A stretch of DNA of 64,000 bases from Paraphysomonas bandaiensis. Taxonomy: Eukaryota > Chrysophyceae. The notes beneath the pieces are model-generated. The model saw nothing but the letters and a program-made list of their open reading frames with translations. It had not been told where the DNA came from and ran no database searches. Where the stretch lies: contig CBFFRP010000200.1 of the NCBI GenBank assembly GCA_965644295.1, forward strand, positions 1 through 64,000, given 5' to 3'. Made by a program: the position numbers and the translations under genes. Of the stretch, positions 24,901 to 37,509 are shown in pieces; position 1 is the first letter of the stretch, and the number at the start of each line of letters is the position of its first letter.

Positions 24901-27900
24901 ATTGTGAAGCCAAATTGAAGCGTGCTGATGCCCTAATAAAAGGATTAGGGGGCGAGAAGTCCAGATGGACTGATATGAGTATAAAGTTGGAGAAATTGTA
25001 TGACAATGTCACAGGCGACATCGTATTGTCTGCAGGTGTGATTGCATACATGGGAGCATTTATTTCTTCTTACAGAGAACAAGCGATCGAACAGTGGTCA
25101 GCATTGCTCAGACAGAAGAACATTACATGCTCAGCTGATTTTAATCTGAGAGAAACTTTAGGCAATGCTGTAGAAATCCGATCGTGGGTTATTAATCGGC
25201 TTCCGAATGATTCCTTTTCTATCGAGAACGCTATTATGTTATCAAAAAGTAATCGATGGCCGTTGATGATTGACCCTCAAGGTCAAGCGAATAAATGGGT
25301 CAAGAAAATGGAGGAAAATAATGGTATAAAAGTTGTCAAACAAAACCAAGGTAACTTTGTTCGTACAATTGAGAATGCAATACAGTTTGGGTCTCCCGTC
25401 TTACTTGAGAATGTCCCCGATTCGTTGGATCCTATATTGGAGCCCATTTTACTCAAACAGATTGTTGTTGCTGGTGGCGTCGCAACTATACGTCTTGGTG
25501 ATGCCACGATAGAGTATGATAAAAAGTTTAGGTTGTATATCACCACAAAGCTCCGAAATCCCCATTACCCACCAGAGCTGTGCGTCAAAGTTAATCTCCT
25601 CAATTTCATGGCAACTTCTGAAGGCTTGCAGGACCAAATGCTTGGAAGAGTAGTTGCAATGGAGCAGCAAGAGCTCGAAGCTCAAAGGCAACAGTTGATT
25701 ATTGAGGATGCAGAAAATCAGCGGCAGCTCAAAGAGATCGAGGATAAGATTCTGTATTTGCTTAAAAACGCTGAAGGCAATATACTTGACGATGAAGTCC
25801 TCATCGATACATTGGGAGATTCTAAAAAGACTTCGAATATTATCCAAGAAAAAGTTAAAATTGCTGAGCAAACACAGAATAGAATTGCGAAAGTTCGACA
25901 GGGCTATGTTCCCGTGGCCTTTCAGTCGTCTCAGCTTTTCTTTTGTATTGCTGATTTGGCTGGAGTGGATCCTATGTATCAATACTCTCTTGACTGGTAC
26001 ATTACGTTGTACGAGCTAGCCATTACGAATGCGGAGAAATCCAGTAATCTTGATGAACGTCTCCAAAACTTGAACGATTGTTTTACGTACATGCTGTATA
26101 AGAATGTCTGTCGATCTCTCTTTGAGAAGGATAAGCTATTGTTCTCCTTTTTGCTCACAACAAAGATTTTGTTGGGTCAGCAGAAGCTACACAGCGAAGA
26201 ATTACGTTTTTTCTTGCAAGGCAATACTGCAATGGATTTAGCTGAACCCAACCCTTTCCCTTGGCTAAGTGACAAATCGTGGAATGATGTTTTGGCATTG
26301 TGCAAGCTTCCGCGATTCTCTGGATTCATGTCACTGTTTAAGAAGCAATCTTCTATATGGAAGGATCTTGTCGACTCTTCTACTCCAGAAGAAATAATTG
26401 CAGATACTCTCTCCGAAAAGTATGATGAGTTTCAGAGATTGTGTGTTACAAGATGTTTGCGCCCAGATGTTGTCGTGCCAAGTGTTCAGCAGTATATTGG
26501 TAATGAAATGGGCACCAAGTTTATTGAACCTCCACCTTTGAACATGAAAGAGTGCTTTGATGATTCGAAATGCTTCACTCCGTTAATTTTCGTGTTAACC
26601 CCTGGAGCTGATCCAATGACTGAACTCATTAAACTTGCCGACGAATTAGGTTTCGGGAACAAGCTACAGGTCATATCTCTTGGGCAGGGTCAAGGGCCTA
26701 TTGCTGAAAATGCTATTCTTGATGCCGGTGATAAAGGAACATGGGTTTGTCTCCAGAATTGTCACTTGTCGATATCATGGATGCCCACGCTTGAAAAAAT
26801 CTGCGAAGAATTCTCGGAGGACACACTTCACCCTAACTTTAGATTGTGGCTTACATCCGAACCGTCACCACACTTTCCTGCCTTTGTACTGCAGAATGGT
26901 GTGAAGATGACTAACGAGCCTCCAAAGGGAATGCGTGCAAATCTATTGGGATCGTTTCTGCAAATTGATAGTAGCTGGTATGAAGGATGCAACCGACGAG
27001 ATGAGTTCAAAAAGATGTTGTTCGGCTTGACTTTCTTTCATGCAGCTGTGAGGGAAAGAAGAAAATTCGGGCCATTGGGGTGGAATATTCAGTATGTATT
27101 CTCTCCTCCTGACTTAAGAATTTCACTTGACCAATTGAGAATATTTTTAGATGACTTGCGACCGGATGACAATGTGCCTTATGCTGCTTTGTCATACCTT
27201 GTGGGAGAATGTAATTATGGTGGTAGGGTTACCGACGATAAGGACCGACGCTGCATTCTGAATATTTTAGATGATTTTTACACACCAAATATCCTTCTCG
27301 ACAGCTATAAATTTTCTCCGAGTGGAATATATTATGCACCCCCATGTGGTTCACTAAGCAGCGTGCTGGACTATGTTAGAACTCTGCCCTACAATGAGGG
27401 ACCTGAAGTGTTCGGTCTTCATGAGAATGCCAATATATCTTGCGCCTTAGCTGAAACGAACTTGTTGCTGGATACAGCACTAAGCCTTCAACCGCGCTCT
27501 GCAGCTGGTGGTGGTAAAAGTTGGGGGGAAACATTAGAAGAACTTGCAGCAGACATCGCTGCACGCTTACCGCCCATGTATGACATAGAAAAGGCATTGA
27601 TTTTGTTTCCTGTTCGCTATGAAGAATCAATGAATACCGTGCTGACACAAGAGTTGATCCGTTTCAATAGGCTTATAGGAAGAGTGTCGAGTACGCTGAA
27701 AGATGTACAAAAGGCAATTAAAGGTCTGGTGGTAATGTCAGCTGAGCTTGAGGATATGGGTAACGCAATGGTTGTCGGAAAGGTTCCAGGATTGTGGGCA
27801 GCTGTTGCGTACCCTTCTCTGAAGCCACTTGGATCATGGACGAACGATCTGTTGGAAAGGTTGCAGTTTTTGGGGTCATGGATGAATGAAGGTGTCGCCC

Positions 27901-28479
27901 CAAATGTCTTCTGGGTTAGTGGCTTCTTCTTCACTCAAGCATTCATCACAGGAACCCTCCAAAATTATGCTAGAAAGTATTCAAAACCAATTGACACGGT
28001 AACATTTTAGATCATTTTTGTGAGACTTATCTAAATCGTTTTGATAGGTGGATTTCGATTTCAGAGTGTTGACTCCCACAGAGGTGGCAATGGCAGATAA
28101 TCAAAAACCTGAAGATGGCGCTTATCTCCGAGGATTATTTTTGGAAGGAGCTCGATGGGATGCGAAAGGACATGTCATTGCTGAATCCAACCCAAGAGAG
28201 CTTTTCATTCAAATGCCATACATACATCTTTCACCTGGCATGAAAAATGAAATTCCAGTTGTTGAAGGCGTTCCGGAGCAATACACGGGTTCTATTAATG
28301 GGACTGCGCACGTGTACATGTGTCCAATATATAAAACCTCTTTAAGACAGGGAACATTATCAACGACAGGCCATTCAACTAACTTTGTGATGTTTGTTCG
28401 CATACCAATGGCTGCAGAACATAAGCAAAAGCACTGGATTAAGCGTGGTGTGGCCATGTTGACTCAGTTAGATACTTAA
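15919..28479 (+). CDS. DNAH1: Axonemal inner-arm dynein heavy chain, DNAH1 type
   Basis: Motor subunit of a single-headed inner dynein arm, moving doublet microtubules in the flagellum. Three exons, 15919-18147, 18192-27998 and 28048-28479 (introns 44 and 49 nt), give 4155 aa. The tail and linker fill residues 1 to about 1400. P-loops: AAA1 GPAGTGKT about 1457-1464, AAA2 GQTCSGKT about 1750, AAA3 GDTGTGKS about 2109, AAA4 GVGGSGRKS about 2457. The coiled-coil stalk with microtubule-binding domain spans about 2683-3001, followed by AAA5, AAA6 and the C-terminal domain. DNAH1 assignment rests on the N-terminal LPLEMFDSIEYEE...PEEWLASG block and the C-terminal GTLSTTGHSTN and HWIKRGVA motifs. 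Both termini look complete, and the 9.8-kb middle exon is uninterrupted. Confidence 0.93.
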
Positions 28480-30082
28480 GCTTTAGATATATGAATGTCT
28501 TGATATTTGCACTGATATTGTGCATTGTTGTGTTAGTAGCTGATATGATGTAATAATGATTATAACATTAAACTGAAACAACTTCACTATGTGAACGACA
28601 AAGGCGATGTTGAGCGTGCTCATATGTAATCAATTTAAGTATGTTGCTTTTAAGACTATTGAATTATAACCGTCGAATAAAAAACACTGTAGTTAAATGC
28701 ATTTTTATATGAACTTATTTCCGTTTTGTTTCAAAAGTTCTTTTTCAAAACCTGAATTGGGTTCAACAGAACACTCATATTAGGACCGAGTAAATATTCA
28801 GTTTGAACAGAAATCCACTTCCATCTAAACTCTGATATTGACAGTCATTTGATGTGACTTCAGTATATCACACAATTCTATTGAAACCACCACGATGAGC
28901 CAACATTCAAAAGCAGTTCATCGAACACTTCAAGTTATCGGAATCTTTCATCTGCTGTAAAAGATCAGAATGCTGACATTGCAAGCGATCTATTTTCATA
29001 TCAAGATGTTTGGAGCAATACTTCAATAATAATACTACTGGAAAGTTCAAAATGCCACATCTGATGCTGAGGGCGATTTCGGAGCAATGGTATTCAGCCC
29101 TCTCAGAATTGTGCTTTTCAGGATTGTGTGTGTCATATTACATACAGCATTCGAGCCAGCTACACTAGCAAAGGTTAAGCGTATTGTATATAAACGTCAT
29201 AATGATGCCAATGACAACAGTTGCCATTTCCTTACTATCCTACTGTGGTAGGGGTATAATCTAGTCCATATGTAGCTATGGAGCTGTACTTGACACTTCA
29301 GTTAAGAGTTAATCTAGTTCATATGTCATTCCCTATGTAGCCATCATTGATTTGAAGCAATAATTTGTTTTCCAAATGTTAACCATTGAACACCTATTTA
29401 CTATCACAGCAAGCAAGCTACATAAACCTATACCCTATACATTTTAGTTATTTGGATTTCAACATTATGAGAATGTGCTACAATTTAAACTCGGGATAGG
29501 GAACTTTATCTAATTTTAGAACCCTTGTTTCAAAATTTTGAGCGCGGGGCGATATAGCCTTCTTTTATTACCCGTGGTTAAATATAAATGCTATGAATTA
29601 CTATGTGTACCTAAACTTGTTTTAGTTGTAGCAGGGACAGCATCAGTAAGTGGATGTCAATGATTTAACAGTTTTTATTTGATATGTAGGTATGAAATAT
29701 TGTAGTTAAATATAGTATTATGTACTTTTCAGATATATTCATTTTAGTTTTATTGATCACCCGAAACTGATTGAACTTGGAAAGTTACTCTAATCAGAAA
29801 TACCACCCGCGACCATATCCGTGTTTGACATTAGGATGGTTAATCGTTGAACCCACACAATAATCTATTAGCAAAAATTATAATCAATACCACTTATCAG
29901 TCATAGTCACTCACTTGGCTTATATCATCTCAACTACCAATCATATTATAAGACCTTCTATAGTCACGATTTTGTACAGTAAACATATACTTCAACATAT
30001 CTAAACTATATCATAGCCTATCATTATATTTCATATTACATAGTACTGTCTCTGACTACTGTCTCTGTCTTCGCCCTGAATA
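28480..30082. other. Intergenic, no gene seen
   Basis: AT-rich sequence downstream of DNAH1, with AATAAA near 28676 as a possible polyadenylation signal. No frame of interest and no repeat match within the window. Confidence 0.6.
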
Positions 30083-30420
30083 AAGTTGGACTCTCACCTT
30101 TTCGTGGTGTTCAGGGGGATAAGTACCGAGGAGTTTGTCTCTGGGAAGCAAACGTGAGACGTATTTGTCGACAGCAGATAATGTTCTGCCCACTCATAGC
30201 CAAGTGCTTCTGTGGTGCAACAAGGGACACAAACAAGTATCACTTGTGCAGTTTTTTTGACCTTTACCAATAAACAGACATCGGGGAATGGATCCATCTC
30301 AAGGATAGCCGGGGTATGGGGCTGCCTGCTGGAGTGAAGCATATAAGTTCACCTCAAGGACCAAAAAATCCCGAAGTCAGCAGATGTCAGGTACATCAAC
30401 TTCCTGCTTTGAGTGATTGA
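30083..30420 (+). repeat. Family A repeat, copy 2
   Basis: Runs from AAGTTGGACTCTCACC to CAGATGTCAGGTACATCAAC. It keeps the uninterrupted junction CGTGGTGTTCAGGGGGATAAG that is split at 2553/5347. No family B module follows. Confidence 0.8.
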
Positions 30421-31161
30421 TACTGAGAATGACTGCGGCTTGATGCTTGTAATGTCGCACAATAGAAGATTCACATAACAAAACTGTGATGTGTTTGTCG
30501 CTTCGGATAGGAGCGAACTCACTTCAGTGGAGTCACTTCGCTATCTAGCACCCGTGTTACAGGCTGTGGAAAGAGCATCTCATCTCACAGAAATGTCAAT
30601 ACAGTACAGTCCTCTTTATCTATTCAGACTACTCGTATTGTTTCACTAGTTCGATGGATATGTTTCCATTGTCCCTTTTACATTGAAAACAGGTCCACTT
30701 ATCGACATTCATCAGCATTATATCAGTACAGTGATTACAGTGATAGTGATCATATCCACACTGTGTATACATATATACCATATGAACTCACTCATATGCT
30801 ACTGGCTGATGACGTGATGGTAGAAGATACGCCGCTGGAGTGTCCCTTCACTTCACTTCACTTCACTTCAAGCAGTGAGTCACGCACATATAGACATACT
30901 ACGTACAGAGCACATGATACAATGATACAATCAATATACAGTGATATACAATGCTGTATATACGTAACCATATTCGGGAGAATACAGCCATTGAGAGTTG
31001 GCTACTGCTGTATACACACACTGTACGGTGTACATATACACATATATATATATGCAGGTATATTAAAGAACACAGAGTCGTGTGGTGGTAGTAAACCAAT
31101 GATGCGGTATATCTCGTAATCGTGCCTTATCTTATTTGGTGTTTAGAAGTATCTGGTAACA
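30421..31161. other. Upstream region of the ankyrin gene
   Basis: Holds a CTTCA pentamer run (about 30848-30870) and clusters of TATACA/AATACAG words (30899-31060). No gene seen. Confidence 0.45.
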
Positions 31162-33069
31162 ATGTTTAATTTCATATTTGACGGTAAAATCGGCGACATG
31201 CTCGCCCCTATCCAGAGCAGAGTCCAGCAATTCCATCTTGCAATTCAGCATCATCGCAACCACGAGGTTTGAGTTACTATTGTATAATATTTCTGGCTCA
31301 TGAGGTATTCAGGTTGATTCAATGATGGCTAGTGGTGGTATTGAGCTTGGAAATGTGACAAGTAGTGGCTATGCGGATGTTCATGTTGCTTCTAGGTACA
31401 ACAACCGATACGCCCTAGAAGTTCTACTAAGCAGAGGTGCGTGAATTATGTAGTATAGTGTTATATATCTCATCTTTGTTTAGGAATATCTATCAATCAT
31501 CGCGACAGGGATGGAAATACCCCTCTGCATTATGCGGCTAAGAATGGTCACATTGACATATGCAAATTTCTGGTTGAACGGAAAGCATCCACATCGATAC
31601 GGAACTCACAGGGTCAATCTGCATATGATGTGGCACAGAGTCATATCGTAAGACAGTTTCTTCTTCCATTGCAGCTGTCAAGTGAGCGTGAGGATCCCCA
31701 AGTACATCCACCTCCCCCGGGCGCCACTTTTGGCTCTTCGTACTTCGGAGGCCATCAAAATACACAAAATACGATGCCCATGTACGCACCACCTGGTGGC
31801 ACGAACAACTCCCACACTTCTAGTACATCTCTTGGTGGTGTCGTCTCACCACATCAACAGCAACCGCCTTTAGCACATCGGACACCCTTGCCGTCAGCAC
31901 ATCAGCAGCCCCCTCCTCCAGCGAATCATCAGCCCCCTCCCGCAGCACACCAGCCACCCCCTCCTCAAGCGAATCATCAGCCCCCTCCCGCAGCACATCA
32001 GCAGCCCCCTCCTCCAGCGAATCAGCAGCCCCCTCCCGCAGCACACCAGCCACCCCCTCCTCCAGCGAATCAGCAGCCCCCTCCCGCAGCACATCAGCAG
32101 CCCCCTTCTCCAGTGCATCAACAGCCCCCATCCGGAGGACATCATAAACCCTTGCCCTCAGCACATCAGCAGCTCCCTTCCCCAGTGCATCAACAGCCCC
32201 CATCCGGAGGACATCATAAACCCTTGCCCTCAGCTCATCAGCAACCCACCCCTCCAGCGAATCACAAGCCTCCGCCCCCAGCATATCATAAAGCCTTGCC
32301 CTCAACACATCAGCAGCCCCCAACCCCCCCATATGCCACGTCCACTCCCTCCTCGGCTCCACCCTCGTACCAACCTCCGCGAGAGGCACATAACCCCCCC
32401 ATTTCTGGGACGACCAGTCACTCAGTCAATAAGCCTGCGCCCCGATCATTTGAAGGCTTTACTTCATTGAATTCTCCTCATGTCGCTACGTCCATCATGC
32501 ACCCCTCATATTCTGGTAGTGATTTATCCGCGCTTTCCCAGTCGCTGGATTCATCTGCTCCTGTCCAAGCTACTGTAGCCCACTCCAGCTCTAACTCTAG
32601 GCGAATCATCCAGCCGGATGGGTTTGGGTCATCTGCATCTGACCCAGTGTTACAGAAAAAGTATGGTCACACGAAGACAGTCACTAATATAGCTCCCCCA
32701 CCTGTGTTTAGCGGTTCCAGTGGCACCAGTGCCCCACCTGCCGCTGTATCATACAGTATGTACGGGACAACGTCAGGCAACCAACCTGCTCATCCGTATT
32801 CTCGATATGTGCCATATGGTCCTAATTCGAACTCATCCGCTTCCACTGCTCAAGTACCTTCACCCGCCACCCCACCTCTTCCGTATAGTCACAGTCACTC
32901 GCACCCCCCTCCTCCAGGTAGACCCCATCCACCATCACAAGAGCAGGGTGAAGTTAATGTCGATTCTCCACATGTTAGAGTGCCCGCCACAACTGGCAAT
33001 GTGTCTATGTTTAACCCAGTCACGGATAAAGTGGTGTCAGCAACATCTTCTTCAAGCGCGATTCTTTGA
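31162..33069 (+). CDS. Ankyrin-repeat protein with long proline/glutamine/histidine-rich region
   Basis: Exons 31162-31266, 31313-31436 and 31484-33069 (introns 46 and 47 nt) give 604 aa. Residues about 50-140 form two to three ankyrin repeats, the clearest being DGNTPLHYAAKNGHIDICKF. Residues about 200-380 are a tandem array of P/Q/H/A units such as HQQPPPPANHQPPPAAHQ. The rest is serine/proline-rich and probably disordered. There is no membrane segment or enzyme domain. Ankyrin repeats bind proteins, and the proline array could bind SH3, WW or profilin-type partners; the specific role is unknown. The start was chosen by splicing back from the ankyrin block to MFNFIFDGKIGD. Confidence 0.75.
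31860..32335 (+). repeat. In-frame tandem repeat array in the ankyrin protein
   Basis: Imperfect repeats of CAGCAGCCCCCTCC-type units, including two longer duplicates of a block with CATCCGGAGGACATCATAAA (about 32130 and 32196). Unit number is probably variable between strains. The antisense strand is also open across the array, a by-product of its composition. Confidence 0.8.
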
Positions 33070-33670
33070 GAGATACTTTCCGGCTGTCATATATTATTCT
33101 TGTTGTCATTGAGTATATATACGTTACAAACCAGAGCAGACGCAAATGTGTTTATAGCTGTAGCACTGACGTAGAATCCACCGTAATAATGTATCCGTAA
33201 ATATATTGTTTATTCAAGTTTTTTCTCTATCTGGGGCCTGTGCTGAGAAGAAAGCGTGACTGTTACTTGGTAACTTGGTAACAATGAAGGCAGTGCTATT
33301 GTACACACCAAACTTCCTGAATTATTAATAAAGAGGAGAAAACGGAAGCAAGCTTCTTACCACCCACCCTCCTCGCATTTTTACACTTTTCCTTTCATAC
33401 GTACAATTGCGTTCCATCTATCTTTTTCTGAATTATGCATTATAAGAAGTGTTTTTTACATTACGTCGAATACTACTTCAACTCTTATTACACCTTGAGG
33501 GTGCTTATATCCGGTATCCGGTTTAGACACAGTATACTATTATGTGATACCTTTTTTCTCAAGACTATTTTAATTACGCTTCTTCATTAAGTCTCTGTGC
33601 ATTTAATTGTATACATTCTAACTCCCATTAGCAAGAAAGCCCCACCCATTAAGTATGGACATTATTCCCT
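33070..33670. other. Intergenic, no gene seen
   Basis: 3' flank of the ankyrin gene. No frame or repeat identified. Confidence 0.6.
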
Positions 33671-34045
33671 CAACAACGTCCGACTCGCGCCTTTTCGTGG
33701 CTTTCTGGGGAATAAGTACCGGAGACATTTCTCCAGGAAACTAACTTGAGCCGCATATATAGTCAGCAGATAGCTATTGTTCTGCCCACTCATAGCCAAT
33801 AGTACAAGGAAAACTAATTACTATTAGTTAGTTCCAGTTGTGTAGACGTCTTTGGGCCTTGACTAATAAACAGGACACCGGGGTATTGGGCTGCCAGCTG
33901 AATTTAAGCATCCGGGAATGAGCCCACCTTAAGTACATCCGGAGTATTGGGCTGCCTGTTGAAGTCAAGTATCCGGGCTGTTCACCTTAAGGTCCGCAGA
34001 TGTCAGGTATATCAACATTCTGCTTGCTCACTGCGTTTTCTTTGA
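33671..34045 (+). repeat. Family A repeat, copy 3 (longest)
   Basis: Starts CAACGTCCGACTCGCGCC and ends CATTCTGCTTGCTCACTGCG. Contains two subrepeats of an ATCCGG...GGGCTGCC...GAA unit (about 33885-33985). It is followed 15 bp later by an inverted family B module. Confidence 0.85.
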
Positions 34046-34060
34046 GAGATAGAACAAAAG

Positions 34061-34214
34061 CGGTTGCACCTTGGTGCTAGCGGCGACGCACAAGCAGCTT
34101 TCGTAGCGGAAAATAATAGGATATCAGAGTTAAGCACAAGCTAGTTAAATTGTTTTGCTGCATCAGTTCTGACTCTTAAACACCTTGTTCTAATAGCTAA
34201 TAATAAGGCATTCA
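34061..34214 (-). repeat. Family B module, copy 5 (inverted)
   Basis: Reads CGGTTGCACCTTGGTGCTAG, GACGCACAAGCAGCTTTCG, GATATCAGAGTTAAG, ending ATAAGGCATTCA. It is a single module; no partner forms an inverted pair nearby. Confidence 0.8.
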
Positions 34215-34542
34215 CGACTATGAAGATTGTTTGTGATTTGTGTTTAACATAGCGATTAAATTATGTATCATCTCATTCATGAAGGAGAGCTTAACGTAGA
34301 CTTTTTGGAATGACTCTCAATGTCTCAGTGTGGTGAGGATGTATTTTTGATGTACTTTTTCAGTCACCCTCTGATTGGACTGTTTGCATTCATCAAGAAT
34401 GTCGGATGCTTTCCTCAACTTAGACTCTATAACAAATAAATCCTACAACGGCCAAAGAGTAACGAAACTACAGTGTGATAAAAGCAACATCAATCTATAA
34501 TTTCCTAACGTGTTGGAGATTCAGAGTGATGAAGTGCTTATC
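34215..34542. other. Intergenic, no gene seen
   Basis: 3' side of the minus-strand gene at 34543. Nothing identified. Confidence 0.5.
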
Positions 34543-35348
34543 TTACACGAACATGTTCTCAGTTCGAGATAAAAAAGTATCTGCCCTGACCATATCCTTG
34601 TGAATATTACTCTCCGAAAAAATTAAAGAGTCTATGTCGAGAAAATTACATATCTGAGGACAAAGCATCTCCAAAGCTTTAGCCGCATCACGGCAGTAAG
34701 AGGCACCACGAATCGTGACACAGGCAATGCCAGGCAAACCATTGGCAGTGCAGTGACATAATGTAGCTGCAGCACACCCGTCTATAACATTACCAACTTC
34801 TAACAAGTCTATACTCGAAAACAATTGACGAGTGAGCCCAGTCACATTATCTGTTAATAAAACTCGCAATTTCTTAGCCGTCCCTGAGGAATGGAACCTA
34901 AAGCGAAAGCCACTTAGAAATAAACATACACATCAAAGACATACCTTGACATTTGAAGGCCATCAACTACAAAAAAGGATTGAACACCCTTCGAAACGAT
35001 GATATCCAGCCATTCATACACCAAAGCCGCTGGAATATCAGAAACATTACGAAGAATTAAACATCCAGAGTTCGGGTTAACATATATTTCACTGAGAATT
35101 CGCTGTCGCTGACTACCAGAACAACAGAGCTCAATATTTCCATAGCGTTGAAAATTTCCAGATGTTGTGACAGCAGTCCATACATTGAATGCAATATTAT
35201 TCAAAACTAATAATGCCTTTTGAAAAGAGGCCGTTGCATCTGCGCCCTCGACAAGGTTCAGAGTTATGGTCGCATCGGGAAAAGTACTATCATTTGTCCA
35301 TGTATTACGGCCACTGCTGAAATGAATATTCTCGTTAAATGAAGCCAT
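34543..35348 (-). CDS. Possible proteasome assembly chaperone 1 (PAC1/PSMG1)-like protein
   Basis: Exons 34945-35348 and 34543-34897, joined over a 47-nt intron, give 252 aa. No catalytic motif, signal peptide or membrane segment. The order of features resembles PAC1: a beta-rich N-terminal half with YEWLDIIV, a strand (QSFFVVDG), then LLEVGNVIDGCAAATLCHCT...GIACVTIRG matching the part of PAC1 with PNIVHDLPAAVLSYCQ, and a C-terminal helix. If correct, it would pair with PAC2 to assemble the 20S alpha ring. Similarity is judged by eye and is weak. The gene itself is well supported by the open frame and the intron. Confidence 0.5.
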
Positions 35349-35670
35349 GTTGGTAGATTGAATGCAGTCTAGTTAACTCTGAGGCTGTTCAACAGCAGCA
35401 CACAGTGTGCTTCTACATCATCATCTCTTGCTTTGCAATCCTGTATTTTTGGTAATACAGTGTATACCATATATATCTTGTACAAAATCGACTCCTCACT
35501 TCGACTCACTTCGACGCACTTCAAAGAAGATCGTTCGCTCTATACATGCATATGCAGGACTGGAAGTAGGAGTCATTCGTATGCTAACAATGAAATACAT
35601 GAGAAGAACAGCATTTTACTGCTGGGAATTAGTAGTCAGTGAGTGTGATAGTTAGTGAGAGTGACATACA
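35349..35670. promoter_or_regulatory. Shared upstream region of the PAC1-like and coiled-coil genes
   Basis: 322 bp between divergent starts. Contains GGTAATACAGTGTATACC (35451-35468) and a short ACTTCGACTC repeat (about 35492-35522). Confidence 0.45.
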
Positions 35671-36201
35671 ATGCGTTCAGGGGTCCGAAAGAGGAAAGAC
35701 CTTCCACGTGGAGCGGTGAGTGGGAATGCTGAGCTGAAGAGACAGAAACCGAGCGCAAAGTCCGATGATATTGTCGTCGCAACTGCAGCAAGAGTAGATA
35801 CTTTATTTTGTGGAGCTGTTTCACGCATAGAATCCACAAGAAGTGGAATAGCAAATGAGAATCAAGTGAGTGGAGATGGAGGAGTGTCTGTTGACTATGA
35901 TAGATCATATATTTTGTATAGCGCCATATTGCCGAAAAGGAAACTTCACTAAAGCATAATATGAGAGCAAAACTGGTATTCAGCAACATGTTGGTTTAAA
36001 ATGACAGGATTTCTATAGAATGAATTCACTTCTTGTGTGGAACTAACGCAATATGAGAAAAGACTTCGAGACCTGCTGAAGGAATGTGAAACTCAAAAGA
36101 AAGAAATCAAGCACCGATCTAACGACGTATCTAAGCTTGAACACATCGTCAAGAAATCAGGGAAGTCATTTGCTTCGGAGTGTAATGAGCAGATTTGTTG
36201 A
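35671..36201 (+). CDS. Small coiled-coil protein, unknown function
   Basis: Three exons, 35671-35865, 35922-35975 (54 nt) and 36019-36201, with introns of 56 and 43 nt, give 143 aa. A basic N-terminus (MRSGVRKRKDLPRG) may be a nuclear signal. From residue 55 on it is helical and charged, a predicted coiled coil (for example YEKRLRDLLKECETQKKEIK) to a Cys-rich end. The middle exon is inferred because it keeps one frame and yields two introns of normal size; without it the intron would be 153 nt. The size and pattern would suit a small nuclear complex subunit, but no family was recognised. Head-to-head with the PAC1-like gene, 322 bp apart. Confidence 0.6.
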
Positions 36202-37509
36202 ACTATATGCTACAACGTTCTACTTTGTCAGCATTTGACATATTATTTTGACACAGTGTTTCATTATTACGCATTAGAGTATCGTTAATCTATGCACAAC
36301 CTCGTCATTTCAAATAAAAGCAGTCCTATTTCCGTATTGTTTAAATTGTAACATAAAACACTTCACATGGTTTATACTATCTTTCGAAATGTATACCCAC
36401 TAATAAATCAAAAGTCAACTCCAAATTAATGGCCAGTAAATCTTTGTACCTCTAATGATAGTCTGTGTCGGTATATCATCTCCAGGCAGCGCTATGGCAT
36501 ATTCTATAGTCACTTGCATTAGCTCACATACACAGTACAAGGTATGTACAGCGTGGTCGACAGAATGATCGTAACGGTCCTTAAGTACTATAAGCATAAA
36601 TATTTTCAGATTAATTACATTACTACGTTCGAAAAGTAATACAGCTGCTTTACTTCATATATTAATGCTTTATGGTCCCAGTCATAGTTACATGTCCACG
36701 GTCCACGCCATGGACATATAGCCGCAGTTCACTTTCGCTTATTTTCATAATACATTCCACCCCACAGAGAATGATTTACTTATGAAATAAATTACTATAC
36801 ACTTCCATGAGTAATTCAATCCCCTTCCTAACATACATAACGTGTACTTTGACAGTCTAACGGACAAGTAGAAGCCAGAGCACTTGGAAGTTCTTGAATA
36901 TGCCGATTTTTTGCGAGAATGGGTACAAGTTCTGACTCAATAAATGATGATTACATCATGATTCTTTAAGACGCATATATGTTTTCAACAGTATGCCCAA
37001 TTCCACAACAAATGCGTGCGTGCTGAGTCCTGTGAAATGTCAACACAGTGGAATTAATCTGTGAACCCTCTCAGCACTAAATCAACCAATAAACATGGCA
37101 ATATCACAGAAGAGAAATAGAGCGATGTTCTCACCCTTACCTTGACAGTGCGTCTAGATAGCATTGACTGTCAACAGAGCACACACCTATGTGCATATCT
37201 CATAGCTATCACAATCTTTGGAATACCGTGTATTCGATGTCGTCAATTGGAATACAGCACTACATACAATATAGTGTAGTGTATACATACAGCAGTATAT
37301 ACAGGAGTACATGGTAGCGTACATGTACATAGTTGCCTACACATAAACTGCTGGAGAGAAATGGGAAGAAATTCACTTGAGGTCCCACTAGACCGTGTCT
37401 GATACAGGAAATCAGTCAAAGATGATGTGGTTCATTGACCGCAAGTATTCCTCGATCAGAGGAGAGGCATAGCTCGTGTATTCTAGTTCTGTGTGCTGAT
37501 AGTGTGGTG
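36202..37509. other. Intergenic and upstream region of the LRR gene
   Basis: No gene seen. 37240-37350 carries GGAATACAGC and several TATACA/GTATA words close to the LRR start. Confidence 0.5.

Noticed and set aside
24560-25982. Long minus-strand frames antisense to DNAH1 (24560-25051, 25449-25982)
   Set aside because: They mirror the codon pattern of the dynein frame and have no independent features.
31820-32389. 189-codon minus-strand frame over the proline-rich array
   Set aside because: A by-product of the repeat's composition; no start context or domain.
31860-34000. Regular repeats that might suggest a CRISPR array
   Set aside because: Units are protein-coding or family A subrepeats without unique spacers, and the genome is eukaryotic.
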